Shown here piece by piece: positions 24,316 through 32,897 of a stretch of 60,198 bases of DNA. Made by a program: the position numbers and the translations under genes. Below the pieces are notes generated by a model that saw nothing but the letters and a program-made list of their open reading frames with translations, was not told where the DNA came from and made no database searches. Origin of the DNA: Salinispora mooreana (GTDB lineage Bacteria; Actinomycetota; Actinomycetes; Mycobacteriales; Micromonosporaceae); NCBI RefSeq assembly GCF_000379065.1, contig NZ_KB900614.1, forward strand, positions 1,414,857 through 1,475,054. Direction: 5' to 3'. Position 1 is the first letter of the stretch, and the number at the start of each line of letters is the position of its first letter.

Positions 24316-25593
24316 ATGGCAACGTCTCCACTCGCACCCATCGACCCCGGCGCTCCGGTGATCGACACCCGCCCGTCTCTTACCGTGCTCAGCGGCTTCT
24401 GGCCAGCCGCGACGTACGCCATTGCCCGTACGCTGCTGGTGGCGGATCCGACCCTGCTGTTGGTCCAGCACAATCTCGCTGACCTGGGCGCCGGCACCGT
24501 GCGGCGGGTCGTGCGTGACAGCGCGGGCATAGTCGAGGACGAGCGGATCACGCTCGTACCCGGATGTGTCTCCTGCACGCTGCGCGAAGATGTGCTGCCC
24601 ACCCTCGCCCGGCTGGCCCGCGCGCAGCCCAACCGTGATCTGCTGCTGATGCTGCCCGAGGTGGTCGAGCCCGAGGCGGTCGCCGCCGTCTGCGCGCACT
24701 GCCTGGTTGACGGCGCCCCGATCACCGATCTGATCCAGATCGACTCCTACGTCACCGTGGTTGATGCCGAACACCTGCTTGACGGCATGGTCAGCACCGA
24801 CGACCTGAAGCACCTCGGCATCGCCGCGGCCGTCAACGACGATCGGGCGCTGGCCGACGTCATCGTCCGACAGATCGAGTACGCCGACACCCTCGTCCTC
24901 CGGGGTCAGTCCCGCGAGGGCGCGTACGACACCAGTCGCCTGTCGGTGCTGCTCGAGCGGATGGCGCCCTGGGCGATGCAGGTCCCCGTCAACGGTGACC
25001 TTCTCGACGCCACCGCACTGACCCGCCAGCTGCGCGGCACCCTCCGGCACCGGCCCGAAACCCCCCGCGTCCTCAACCGTGGCCTTGAGGGGTACATCCT
25101 CGGTGTGCACGAGCCGCACCCGGACTGTGGCATCGTTTCGGTCGTCTTTCGGGCCCGGCGGCCGTTTCATCCCCAGCGTCTACACGATGTTTTCGAGGAC
25201 ATCAACGACGAAGTGGTGCGCTCTCGTGGGCATCTCTGGCTTGCCAGCCAACCCGACACGGTGATTGCCTGGAGCTTTGCCGGGGGTGGGCTCCGCCTCG
25301 GCTCACTCGGCCACTGGCTGGTCGCCCTTCCCGATTCCGGCTGGGACGACGTGTCCAGCCACCGCCGGCTCGCCGCCGCACTCGACTGGGACCCCTACTA
25401 CGGCGACCGCCACCAGCACCTGGTCTTCATCGGCCTGGACCTCGACCCCGTCTCGCTGTGCCGCACCCTCACCAGCTGCTTGCTCACCGACGACGAACTC
25501 GCCGACGGCAGCGACACCTGGCGGCACTACGACGACCCGTTGGCCGGGTGCTTCCCCGTCGTCGAACTTCCCCCCACCGAGGAAGCCGCTTGA
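24316..25593 (+). CDS. CobW/COG0523-like protein lacking Walker A, zinc-stress associated
   Basis: ATG at 24316 follows GAGAGGA. The 425-aa protein retains the COG0523 metal motif GCVSCTLREDVLPTLARLAR and the C-terminal CobW_C layout (GVHEPHPDCGIVSVVFRARRPFHPQRL, SRGHLWLASQPDTVIAW, HQHLVFIG). The expected GTP-binding loop SGFLGAGKTT is replaced by LSGFWPAATYAIAR, so it probably does not hydrolyse GTP as classic members do. An actinobacterial subgroup shares this feature as I recall. Beside a Zur box and a C-minus L33, a zinc-allocation role is likely. Confidence 0.85.
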   Translation: MATSPLAPIDPGAPVIDTRPSLTVLSGFWPAATYAIARTLLVADPTLLLVQHNLADLGAGTVRRVVRDSAGIVEDERITLVPGCVSCTLREDVLPTLARLARAQPNRDLLLMLPEVVEPEAVAAVCAHCLVDGAPITDLIQIDSYVTVVDAEHLLDGMVSTDDLKHLGIAAAVNDDRALADVIVRQIEYADTLVLRGQSREGAYDTSRLSVLLERMAPWAMQVPVNGDLLDATALTRQLRGTLRHRPETPRVLNRGLEGYILGVHEPHPDCGIVSVVFRARRPFHPQRLHDVFEDINDEVVRSRGHLWLASQPDTVIAWSFAGGGLRLGSLGHWLVALPDSGWDDVSSHRRLAAALDWDPYYGDRHQHLVFIGLDLDPVSLCRTLTSCLLTDDELADGSDTWRHYDDPLAGCFPVVELPPTEEAA

Positions 25594-25749
25594 TTCGGGG
25601 TGCGAAGCTCTGCTGCGGCCGTTGACCCTCGGCCGTCGATTCCAGCCGGAGGGCAGCCCTTCATGTGTGGCACGTGGGTTGGATGGCGTAGTGTGTCAGC
25701 GGGCCTCACAGTGCGGCTGCGGGAATCTGAAGGAGGAGGTGGCGTTTTC

Positions 25750-25791
25750 ATGCATGTGACTGCTGAAAACCGCCACGCTTCGTGCGCCTGA
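25750..25791 (+). CDS. Possible 13-aa leader peptide upstream of rsgA
   Basis: An unusually strong ribosome-binding site, AAGGAGGAGG (25730-25739), precedes an ATG at 25750 that opens a 13-codon frame reading MHVTAENRHASCA. The rsgA start lies 66 nt beyond its stop and uses the weak codon TTG. A leader peptide or small conserved protein is possible. No terminator/antiterminator pair is evident. Confidence 0.35.
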   Translation: MHVTAENRHASCA

Positions 25792-25856
25792 GCGACATCA
25801 GGTGACGATCGGCTCACCCGATCGGATCTCACTCCTTCACGCAGAGGGTTCCTCAG

Positions 25857-26909
25857 TTGTCTTCTCCCCATAGGGGTCCATCGGAGACCCCAGAATCATC
25901 CTTGTCTCTCGCCGCCTTGGGCTGGTCGCACCAATGGCAGGCGGCGCTTGCCGCACACGGTGCTGGCCGTCCGGGCCGCGTTGTCCGCCACGACGGTTCA
26001 GCCGTCCTGATCCGCACCGAAGGTGGCACCCGCCACTTCCCCGTACGGTCCTCGGCACCCGCGCTCGCGGTCGGGGACTGGGTCGTCGTCGACGACGATC
26101 GCGTCCTCGACCTGCTGCCCCGGGCTTCGCTGCTCCGCCGTCGTGACCCCTCCACCGGAGGGAGCCAGCTCATCGCCGCGAACGTGGACGTGGTGGGCAT
26201 TGTCTGTGGCCTGGACCGGCCGGTCGTCCACGGCCGGCTGCAACGTTTCACCTCACTCGCCTGGGACGCCGGAGCGACACCGTTGGTGATCCTCTCCAAG
26301 GCCGACCTCGTGAGCTCCACCGCACAGATCGAAAGCGGTCTGCTCCAGCAGCATCCCGGCGTTGATGTCATCTCCGTCGCGGCGGCGACAGCCACTGGGG
26401 TATCCGATCTCCTCGGCCGGTGCGCGGAGCGCACGCTGGTGCTCGTCGGCGAATCCGGGGCAGGAAAATCGACGCTCCTCAACGCCCTTGCTGGCCGGGA
26501 GTTGGGCGCCACCGGAAAGGTCCGCAGCTCGGACGCGAAGGGCCGGCACACCACCACCGCCCGGCAGCTCTTCGCGCTGGAGGGCGGCTGCTGCCTGATC
26601 GACACCCCCGGCATGCGCGAGGTCGGCGTTCACGCCGACGTTGCCACCGTTGACGCGGGGTTCGACGACATTGCGGAGTTGGCGCTCGGTTGTCACTTCG
26701 GCGACTGCGGTCATGCCAACGAGCCCGGCTGCGAGGTGCTCGCGGCCGTCGCCGACGGGAGGCTGAGCGAGCAGCGACTGCGGGCCTGGAATCAGCTGTG
26801 TCGGGAGGCCGCGTGGGCAGAGCTCCGCGCAGATCCTGCGGCCCAGCGTCGCGCGGGTCGGAGACTCGCCCGGGTCATCAAAGACGCCCAGCGGGTAAAG
26901 CGGCGCTGA
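25857..26909 (+). CDS. rsgA: Ribosome small-subunit-dependent GTPase A
   Basis: The start codon is TTG at 25857. The OB-fold domain includes RVVRHDGSAVLIRTEGGTRHFPVRSS and VGDWVVVDDD. The circularly permuted GTPase has ILSKADLVSS (G4), then GESGAGKSTLLNAL (G1), SDAKGRHTTTARQL (G2) and LIDTPGMREVG (G3). The C-terminal zinc finger is CHFGDCGHANEPGCEV. RsgA helps late maturation of the 30S subunit. Length of 350 aa is normal. An alternative later start would cut the OB fold. Confidence 0.95.
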   Translation: MSSPHRGPSETPESSLSLAALGWSHQWQAALAAHGAGRPGRVVRHDGSAVLIRTEGGTRHFPVRSSAPALAVGDWVVVDDDRVLDLLPRASLLRRRDPSTGGSQLIAANVDVVGIVCGLDRPVVHGRLQRFTSLAWDAGATPLVILSKADLVSSTAQIESGLLQQHPGVDVISVAAATATGVSDLLGRCAERTLVLVGESGAGKSTLLNALAGRELGATGKVRSSDAKGRHTTTARQLFALEGGCCLIDTPGMREVGVHADVATVDAGFDDIAELALGCHFGDCGHANEPGCEVLAAVADGRLSEQRLRAWNQLCREAAWAELRADPAAQRRAGRRLARVIKDAQRVKRR

Positions 26910-26935
26910 CCCGGCTACGAACTGGAGAAACAATT

Positions 26936-27754
26936 ATGTCAAAAAACGCCACTGCGCGCGTCACGCTCCAGAACGCTAGCCATTCGGCCTGTGCAGGACT
27001 TCGCAGCGAGCGGCAGCAGAACCTCCTCGGCCCAGAGGACGACATGTGGGCGACCTTCGCCGACATGGCCGAGCCATACGAAATCCTGATCGACGGGCAC
27101 ATCGTCGGATGTTGTTCGATCGATGACGACAATCAGCTTCACGCCTTCCACGTCAGCCACGACTACCAGGAGGTCGCCTCCGAGGTCCTCGCCCACGTGA
27201 TCGACACCAAGAAGATCTCCGCGGCTGTCGCGTCAACCGTCGATCCCGCCTTTCTCTCCCTCAGCCTCACCACGGGTGGCAAAGCCGACCCCGTTGCCCT
27301 GATGTACACCCTCATCGCACCTACTGCACAGCGGGAGTCGGTAGCAGTTCGTCCCGCGTCTCGCGCAGACCACTGCGCAGCCGTCGAGTTCTATCAGGCC
27401 GAAATCGGTTTGCCGAGAGACTTCCTCGAGCGCTTTCTGGCCGAACGAGTCGACCGAGGGGAGTTGTACCTCGTCGAGGGGGTGGCCGGTGAGATCGCGG
27501 CGACCGGGGAGTGCCGCGTCGATCCCCGATCCCCGGGCCATGCACATCTTGGCCTGGTCGTGGGTGCCCACCACCGGGGTCGGCGTATGGGCAGCCGGCT
27601 GATGCACACGCTCACCGAGCTATCCCGGGCGCGTGGACTGACACCACTGTGCTCCACGGAGCCGGCAAACATCCCGGCGCAACGGGTCATCCATCGTGCC
27701 GGATTCCGATGCCTCCACCGGGTCTTCCGAATCGCCATGATGCCAACGCAGTAG
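26936..27754 (+). CDS. Tandem GNAT-family acetyltransferase
   Basis: ATG at 26936 follows GGAG. The C-terminal half (residues about 135-270) is a clear GNAT domain: VRPASRADHCAAVEFYQ, YLVEGVAGEIAATGECRVD, HAHLGLVVGAHHRGRRMGSRLMHTL and RVIHRAGFRCLHRVF. The N-terminal half contains YEILIDGHIVGCCSIDDDNQLHAFHV, a degenerate GNAT-like strand pattern without the R/Q-x-x-G-x-G/A loop. This suggests an inactive first domain fused to an active second one. The substrate is unknown. A strong terminator hairpin follows at 27771. Confidence 0.8.
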   Translation: MSKNATARVTLQNASHSACAGLRSERQQNLLGPEDDMWATFADMAEPYEILIDGHIVGCCSIDDDNQLHAFHVSHDYQEVASEVLAHVIDTKKISAAVASTVDPAFLSLSLTTGGKADPVALMYTLIAPTAQRESVAVRPASRADHCAAVEFYQAEIGLPRDFLERFLAERVDRGELYLVEGVAGEIAATGECRVDPRSPGHAHLGLVVGAHHRGRRMGSRLMHTLTELSRARGLTPLCSTEPANIPAQRVIHRAGFRCLHRVFRIAMMPTQ

Positions 27755-27770
27755 GCGTCGGTGCGGCTAC

Positions 27771-27808
27771 GCCGGACGGTCCACCAATGAGCTGGTGGAC
27801 TGTCCGGC
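27771..27808 (+). terminator. Hairpin terminator after the GNAT gene
   Basis: A 16-bp stem with one G-T wobble (GCCGGACGGTCCACCA with TGGTGGACTGTCCGGC) surrounds an ATGAGC loop, 16 nt after the stop. Confidence 0.85.
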
Positions 27809-27909
27809 GAAACCGTTGCCCACCAGGGCCACCGCGACGGTGGGACCACACGGTACTCGTACCGGATAGACAAGCCCACTATTCCAGCAGAAGACCCCGG
27901 CTGCCGGTG

Positions 27910-28473
27910 TCACGTAGTCGATCCGGCATACCCGCCGTCGGCGATTTCGTCGACCAACGTGGCGCAGAACGCCGGCAGATCGCCGGGCCTACGGCTGGTG
28001 ATCAGGCCGCTGTCGACGTAGACCTCCTCGTCAACCCAGGTAGCGCCGGCGTTGACCAAGTCGGTGCGCAGGCTCGGCCAGGAGGTGAGGGTGCGGCCCT
28101 GCACCACGTTCGCCTCGACCAGCGGCCACAGGCCGTGACAAATGGCGGCTACCGGCTTACCGGATTCAACGAAGGTCCGTACGAAGCGCACCGCGTTGGG
28201 GTCAGCCCGCAAGAAGTCCGGGTTGGCCACCCCGCCGGGCAACACCAAGGCGTCGTAGTCGGCGGGGTCTGCGTCGGTAACGACCCGGTCTACCTCGTAC
28301 GTCGTGGACTTGTCCAGGTGGTCCACTGACTGAATCGGTTCCTCGCCCAAAGAGATCAGTTCGGCGGTGCCGCCGGCGGCTTCCACAGCGGCACGGGTTT
28401 TGGTGTACTCCACCTCTTCCACCCCGTCGGTCGCCAGAATCGCCACCCGCCTGCCGTCGAGCTTCGCCGCCAT
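27910..28473 (-). CDS. DJ-1/PfpI-family protein (type 1 glutamine amidotransferase-like)
   Basis: The 187-aa protein has GRRVAILATDGVEEVEYTKTRAAVEAAG, then YDALVLPGGVANPDFLRADP and AAICHGLWPLVEANVVQGRTLTSWPSL. The nucleophile cysteine sits in ICHG with its acid partner glutamate in the first segment. VTSRRPGDLPAFC-like residues close the domain. Such proteins act as general stress proteins with deglycase or protease-like chemistry. ATG at 28473 reads MAAKLDGRR. It stands alone. Confidence 0.93.
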   Translation of the reverse strand: MAAKLDGRRVAILATDGVEEVEYTKTRAAVEAAGGTAELISLGEEPIQSVDHLDKSTTYEVDRVVTDADPADYDALVLPGGVANPDFLRADPNAVRFVRTFVESGKPVAAICHGLWPLVEANVVQGRTLTSWPSLRTDLVNAGATWVDEEVYVDSGLITSRRPGDLPAFCATLVDEIADGGYAGSTT

Positions 28474-28593
28474 CGCCTCGTTTCCCCTCTTTCGGTGCTG
28501 CCAGCATGGGCGGGACGCGGTCCCCGCGGCTGGGGCTACCCGGTGTTCGAATCACCGAAACCCGGCGGTGGGGCTTGGGTTGGGGCTCTGCAT

Positions 28594-28803
28594 CAGTGCG
28601 ACCATTGCGCCCACGGGGTCCTGTGCCACCTCGATGTCTGGCCCGCCAACCTCATCGACGTGGACGGCAGGTCGGTGCTGGTCGACTGGGCATTCACGGG
28701 GGAGGGTGGGGTCGGCGAGGACATCTCCAACCTCATCCTGGACAGCGTCACGGACGGCCTGATGGATCCGGACCTGCTGCCGGAGATCGCCACGTGGCCA
28801 CGC
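28594..28803 (+). pseudogene. Phosphotransferase (APH family) fragment
   Basis: A plus-strand frame contains CHLDVWPANLIDVDGRSVLVDWAFTGEGGVGEDISNLI and DSVTDGLMDPDLLPEI. HLDVWPANL matches the catalytic loop (HxDxxxxN) and VLVDWA the metal-binding DW motif of aminoglycoside-phosphotransferase-like kinases. No N-terminal lobe precedes it; the frame just upstream is non-coding in character. The downstream part is cut by the VOC gene. This is a remnant of about 70 aa. Confidence 0.6.
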
Positions 28804-28862
28804 TCATCACCGACTGGGCACGTTTCGCCGGACCAGGTTGGGCTGGCTGCTCCAACTCCAGG

Positions 28863-29258
28863 TCAGGCTGGTTGTTGCTGCTCCAGGAACTCCAGCCGGT
28901 TGCCCAGCGGGTCGTGGGCGTAGAACCGACGATGCCCGGGAAAGTTGTCGTCCCAGTCGACCTCGACCCCGTGCTCGCCGAGGTGCTTGGCCAGAGCGTC
29001 GATGTCATCTACCAGGACTCCCGGGTGCGCCTTGCGGGCCGGCCGGAAATCCTGCTCCACGCCGAGGTGGATCTCGAGCCGGCCGGAGCGGAACCAGCAA
29101 CCACCGCGCGCGGCGAGGACTGGCGGCTTGTCAATCTCGGCCATGCCGAGCACACCGCCGTAGAACTCTCGCACTGTCGGCTCCGACTCCGGCGGGATGG
29201 CCAACTGCGTGTGGTGTAGCCCGTTCAACCTGTAGCCCGGCTGCCGCTGGTCGCTCAT
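28863..29258 (-). CDS. VOC-family (glyoxalase-like) protein
   Basis: The 131-aa protein has LHHTQLAIPPESEPTVREFYGGVLGMAEIDKPP, then FRSGRLEIHLGVEQDFRPARKAHPGVLVDDIDALAKHL and RRFYAHDPLGNRLEFLEQQQ. These are two beta-alpha-beta-beta-beta modules of a VOC metal-binding fold, with histidine and glutamate ligands in HHTQL and NRLEFLE. Substrate is unknown; bleomycin-resistance and dioxygenase relatives exist. Its ATG overlaps a short upstream frame end (ATGA), so it was once in an operon. Confidence 0.88.
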   Translation of the reverse strand: MSDQRQPGYRLNGLHHTQLAIPPESEPTVREFYGGVLGMAEIDKPPVLAARGGCWFRSGRLEIHLGVEQDFRPARKAHPGVLVDDIDALAKHLGEHGVEVDWDDNFPGHRRFYAHDPLGNRLEFLEQQQPA

Positions 29259-29354
29259 CGATGCCCCCCATCGTCGTAGCAGCGCATCCGAATATATGCG
29301 CCGGCCGCCGTACCGTCGGGATCCTGTTCTCCGAGGTAGGGCGAGAAGCGTTGC

Positions 29355-29632
29355 TCATAGGGCCGCCCCGAGGGCGGCGGCCCCGAACTCGATGGCGACC
29401 ACCACCCCGAACGCGCGGCTGGTGGCCTCGTCGAAGGCGGTGTCGCTGTGCCAGAGCCGCCAGGTCAGTAGACCACCGGCGATCGCGGTGAGTAGGCCGG
29501 TCACCGAGCCGGCGGCGAGGAGCCCGCGCCAGCTGCCAGGAGGCGCCTCCTGTGCCCAGCCGAACCAGTTCGAAGCGAAAAGCCGAAGATCACGGCGGTT
29601 ACCGCAGGGTCCCGCACGTGTTCGGCAAACAT
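29355..29632 (-). pseudogene. Truncated membrane protein with frameshift
   Basis: From ATG 29632 the first frame gives MFAEHVRDPAVTAVIFGF. A one-base loss in a T-run then shifts to a second frame, ASNWFGWAQEAPPGSWRGLL and LLTAIAGGLLTWRLWHSD and FGVVVAIEFGAAALGAAL. Two or three membrane helices are visible, and the protein then ends early at 29355. Full-length relatives, as I recall, have about 170-200 aa with four to five helices. So both a frameshift and a C-terminal deletion are inferred. A downstream frame (QRFSPYLGEQDPDGTAAG) ends at the VOC start and may be a separate gene tail. Confidence 0.55.
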
Positions 29633-29761
29633 GACGCCTCCCTGCCCGATGAGGACAAGCTACGGCAGTTTGCGGCACTCCTCCAGCCTCCGGTGCCGGC
29701 GAAGGCGCCAGGTGGTTGCGGCTGTCCGCTGCGGCGCCCGGTGCAGGCCAACGCCCACCGT

Positions 29762-30643
29762 TCAGCAGTATTTGCGCAGCACGGTTTTGGTGTCGCGGAT
29801 CCAGTCCGGAAGGTCAGAGCCGAAGTGGGCGAGGACGCTGAGCTGTTCGCGGAGGTTGAGCAGGTCCATCCGGTCGCGCCAACCGGGCTGGGGAGCGGCG
29901 GCTTCCTCGTAGGCGGCGAAGAAGGGCTCGGGCGGGCGGTCAACGCTGTAGATCATGCTGAGGTCGGCCTCGGCCCAGTTCCAGTGCACCGCGGGGTCGA
30001 TGAACACGGGGGTGCCCTGTTCGGTGGCGATGAGGTTGTTGCGCCAGAGGTCGCCGTGGGTGAGCACGGCGGGGGCGGCTGGGAGCAGTTCGGGTAGCCG
30101 TTCGCAGATGCGCTCCAGCCGGGCCAGGTCGGTCGAGTCCAGGACCTGCTGGACCTTCGGCTCGGTCGCGTAGCGCAGTAGCCGGTGAGTGGCGAAGAAC
30201 TCGTGGCCGTTGCTGGTCTGCTCGTTGTGTTGGGGCAGCAGGCCGAGCCAGCCGTCCTCGGGCCAGCCGAAGGCGCGGCCCGCAACGGAGTGCAGCCGGG
30301 CGATGGCGCGGCCCGTTTCCTCCCAGTATTGGTCCGTGTCAGGACGGGGAGCCAGGGCGGCGAGGACGAGATGGTGCTCGGTCACCTCGTAGACCTCGGG
30401 GGTGTGGACGCCACCGAGGTCGTGGAGGGCGCGCAGCCCCGCGGCTTCCAGCGCGAACATGCCGGGCGGGCTGTGCGAGGACGCCGGGGTCTGCTTGACC
30501 ACCGCCGGCCGGCCATCGGCGAGCCGGACTCGCTGCACATGGTGGGCGAGCCCGCCGGAGAGGGGTTCCCAGCCGGTGGCACCGTCCAGTACCGACGTGA
30601 CCGTCCCGGTACGCGTGTCGACCGCGCCAACCTCACCCGAGCT
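29762..30643 (-). CDS. Fructosamine kinase family protein
   Basis: GTG at 30643 is preceded by GGGAGGAG. The 293-aa protein has GLAHHVQRVRLADGRPAVVKQTP (ATP-binding lysine) and GRAIARLHSV. The catalytic loop is VLTHGDLWRNNLIAT and the metal site is VFIDPAVHWNWAEADLSMIY. It ends ILNLREQL-like and LAHFGSDLPDWI. These enzymes phosphorylate fructosamine/ribulosamine adducts on proteins so that they decompose, repairing glycation. In the window it lies beside a DJ-1-like gene, whose family also is linked to glycation repair. Confidence 0.92.
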   Translation of the reverse strand, partial: SSGEVGAVDTRTGTVTSVLDGATGWEPLSGGLAHHVQRVRLADGRPAVVKQTPASSHSPPGMFALEAAGLRALHDLGGVHTPEVYEVTEHHLVLAALAPRPDTDQYWEETGRAIARLHSVAGRAFGWPEDGWLGLLPQHNEQTSNGHEFFATHRLLRYATEPKVQQVLDSTDLARLERICERLPELLPAAPAVLTHGDLWRNNLIATEQGTPVFIDPAVHWNWAEADLSMIYSVDRPPEPFFAAYEEAAAPQPGWRDRMDLLNLREQLSVLAHFGSDLPDWIRDTKTVLRKYC

Positions 30644-31332
30644 CACGATCAACTCCTCCCACACACGTACCTGCAGAATGCACTATTCAGCCTGCTGGCT
30701 ACCGGTCGGTGGTAGGGATAGTGACGTGAGCTGGGCCGATCAGCACAGCAACCAGGGTGCCGGTGCTGTTGAACCGGCGCGTACGCCATGAGAAGCGGCT
30801 TAGCGGTCGAGGTGGTGGCCTGCCCGGTGGTGATCGCCGTCGTGGCCGTCTGCGGACAACTACGCTGGACTGCCAGTGCCTGGTGATCGCGTGTGGTCTC
30901 TGTCTACTCGCGGTGCCGGTGGCCGCCGAGGCGTACCGAGATTTCCACCCGCCCCCGCCCCCGCCTCCAGCACCAACGATCTGCCAGGAGCGGAACGGCG
31001 GCGAGGCCTTTACGGTGTGGTGCCACGCGTCGGGGCAGCCGCCGACCGCGTCGGCCAGGAAAAGGTGGTGCGGCGCGGCACTCAGGCCCGCCCGAGCTCG
31101 CGAGCGACGACGAAGCGCCCGCGCCGAACAGCGTGCTGTTGCCCGGAGCCCGGGGGCGGGTGATTCGGAGACCCGGCCCGAGGGCCTGGCTGATGAGCAG
31201 GTCTGTTCGGTGTTGTCGCACCAGGTCGATCATGGTTGTCGCATCTGCCTGATAGGCAGGGGTGAGGCGGTGATAAGCATCAGTCATTTACGTGACGGGG
31301 TTGCTGGCGATACTGAGGAAAGGTAATGAGCT
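30644..31332. other. Intergenic stretch with uncertain short frames
   Basis: The region contains a possible 32-aa hydrophobic peptide from ATG 30788 to 30886 (AVEVVACPVVIAVVAVC-like) with no clear ribosome-binding site. It also holds the minus-strand frame listed at 30904-31287. Otherwise nothing convincing is seen. The MFS promoter should lie within the last 50 nt. Confidence 0.4.
30904..31287 (-). CDS. Hypothetical protein, doubtful C-terminus
   Basis: The first 45 residues (TDAYHRLTPAYQADATTMIDLVRQHRTDLLISQ) look like a real helical protein. The rest is proline/arginine/glycine-rich and may be non-coding, possibly after a frameshift. It is divergent from the MFS gene with 45 nt between starts. 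The function is unknown. Confidence 0.35.
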   Translation of the reverse strand: MTDAYHRLTPAYQADATTMIDLVRQHRTDLLISQALGPGLRITRPRAPGNSTLFGAGASSSLASSGGPECRAAPPFPGRRGRRLPRRVAPHRKGLAAVPLLADRWCWRRGRGRVEISVRLGGHRHRE

Positions 31333-32580
31333 ATGCGCGCGTACCGCGAGCTACTCGGCACACCCGGTGCTGCCCTCTTCGTGTCCTCCGGCTTCGTTGG
31401 TCGGCTGCCCATGTCGATGCGCGGCCTCGGCTGTCTGCTCATGATCTCCATTCAGACCGACTCGTACGGCCTCGCCGGCGTGGTTACCGCCGCGCTCACC
31501 CTGGCGCAGGCGTTTGCCGCCCCAGTGTTGGGGCGGGCCGCCGACCAGTTCGGGCAGCGGATCGTCATCGCCGTCTCGGTGCTCGTGCACGCCTTCGGGC
31601 TGGTGGCACTCGTAGTGTTGGCCGGCCGATCCGCACCGGCGTGGACGTTGATCGGTGCCGCCGTGCTCGTCGGGGCGTCAGCCCTGCCGCTCGGCCCGCT
31701 GGTCCGGGCCCGGTGGACGGTGCTCGTCGATTCGGCCCGGCTGCCGACGGCGTACGCCCTCGAATCCATCCTCGACGAGGTCATCTACGTGGCCGGTCCG
31801 GTGTTGGTCACCGCCCTGACGGTGGGCTGGTTCCCGGCAGCCGGGCTGCTGGGCGCGCTGGCGCTCACCGTGCTCGGCTCGCTTGCGCTCGCCGTCCAAG
31901 GGCGCACCGAGCCGCCGCGGGCACCCCAGCAACGGCGGGCGAGTGCGGTCCGGGCCCGGGGTATGGGCGTCCTACTCACCATCTACCTCGGGCTCGGGGT
32001 ATGTATCGGTGCGGTCGACGTCGCCGTGGTGTCGTTCAGTTCCGAGCGCGGCGCCACCGGCGTCGCGGGCGTGCTGCTCGCGCTGTTCGCGGTCGGCAGC
32101 CTCGTCGCCGGGCTGGTGTACGGGTCGGTGCCGGTCGACCGGATCACCTCCCTGCAACGCCTCGTGGGATCGGCCGCCGCGCTGTGCGTGGTCGCCGTGC
32201 CGATGGTGTTCGCGGACACCGTGCCGGTGTTGGCCGTCGGCGTCGCGCTCGCCGGTCTAGCCGTGTCACCGATCCTTATCTCCGGAAGTTCGCTGGCCGC
32301 GTCACTGGTGCCCCGCGCCTCGTTGACCGAGGGGTTCGCCTGGCTGTCCAGCGCGGTGATGGTCGGCCTCGCCACCGGAGCTGCCGTCGGCGGCCAGGCG
32401 GTTGACGCGACCGACAGCACCACCGCGTTCCTGCTCGCGGTGGCCGGTGGCTCCATCGGGGCAGTCGCGGCTGTTCTCGGGCGCCGTCGCCTCCGGCCAC
32501 GATCGGCTCCGACCCCCGGCACCGGCCCGATCGTGGCCGCTACCGCATCGACTTCGCCTCACAGTCCCGAACATCGGTGA
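31333..32580 (+). CDS. MFS transporter
   Basis: ATG at 31333 reads MRAYRELLGTPGAALFVSSGFVGRLP. The 415-aa protein has twelve predicted helices in two halves. The first half includes LAGVVTAALTLAQAFAAPVLGRAADQFGQRIV, the loop 2-3 motif GRxxDxxGxR-like. The central loop is AVQGRTEPPRAPQQRRASAVRARG. This resembles actinobacterial drug or metabolite efflux MFS members (YbfB/SetA-like). The substrate cannot be predicted. The 3' end overlaps the terminal part of a minus-strand frame at 32540. Confidence 0.9.
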   Translation: MRAYRELLGTPGAALFVSSGFVGRLPMSMRGLGCLLMISIQTDSYGLAGVVTAALTLAQAFAAPVLGRAADQFGQRIVIAVSVLVHAFGLVALVVLAGRSAPAWTLIGAAVLVGASALPLGPLVRARWTVLVDSARLPTAYALESILDEVIYVAGPVLVTALTVGWFPAAGLLGALALTVLGSLALAVQGRTEPPRAPQQRRASAVRARGMGVLLTIYLGLGVCIGAVDVAVVSFSSERGATGVAGVLLALFAVGSLVAGLVYGSVPVDRITSLQRLVGSAAALCVVAVPMVFADTVPVLAVGVALAGLAVSPILISGSSLAASLVPRASLTEGFAWLSSAVMVGLATGAAVGGQAVDATDSTTAFLLAVAGGSIGAVAAVLGRRRLRPRSAPTPGTGPIVAATASTSPHSPEHR

Positions 32581-32897
32581 AGGGCGCCAGCTCGGGTATC
32601 GCACCGAGCAGGTCACGAAGAAGCGCTCCATCGAGAAGCCGGCCAGCGCCCCGGACAGTTTCGAGATTCTCGAACAGCTCGGTGCCGGCCGCGAACCGCT
32701 TTCTCGTAGCACCGTGATCATGGGCGGCGCCATGCCGGATAGACCCGGGCGGGCCGCGGACGAATCCCCGGGCAGCCCGGTTGACGACCACCGGTTGCGC
32801 GCCGTCCAGGAACACGGCGGCCACGTCAGCGCGGGAGACGTGGCCGGGCCTGCCGCTCTTCTCCACGCCCAGCGTCCGAGTTGATCTGCTTCGTCAT
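32540..32897 (-). pseudogene. Frameshifted gene remnant, coupled to DUF4386 gene
   Basis: ATG at 32897 overlaps the stop of the DUF4386 gene (ATGA) and begins MTKQINSDAG. After about ten codons, coding character moves to another frame: LGVEKSGRPGHVSRADVAAVFLDGAQPVVVN and later FENLETVRGAGRLLDGALLRDLLGAIPEL. SRADVAAVFL resembles the end of NAD(P)H-binding epimerase-like proteins, but the match is weak. The 3' end runs into the MFS gene. I treat it as decayed. Confidence 0.35.

Noticed and set aside
24030..24725. Minus-strand 231-aa frame over the CobW-like gene
   Set aside because: Shadow frame. The real minus-strand coding in this area is the L33 remnant, in a different frame.
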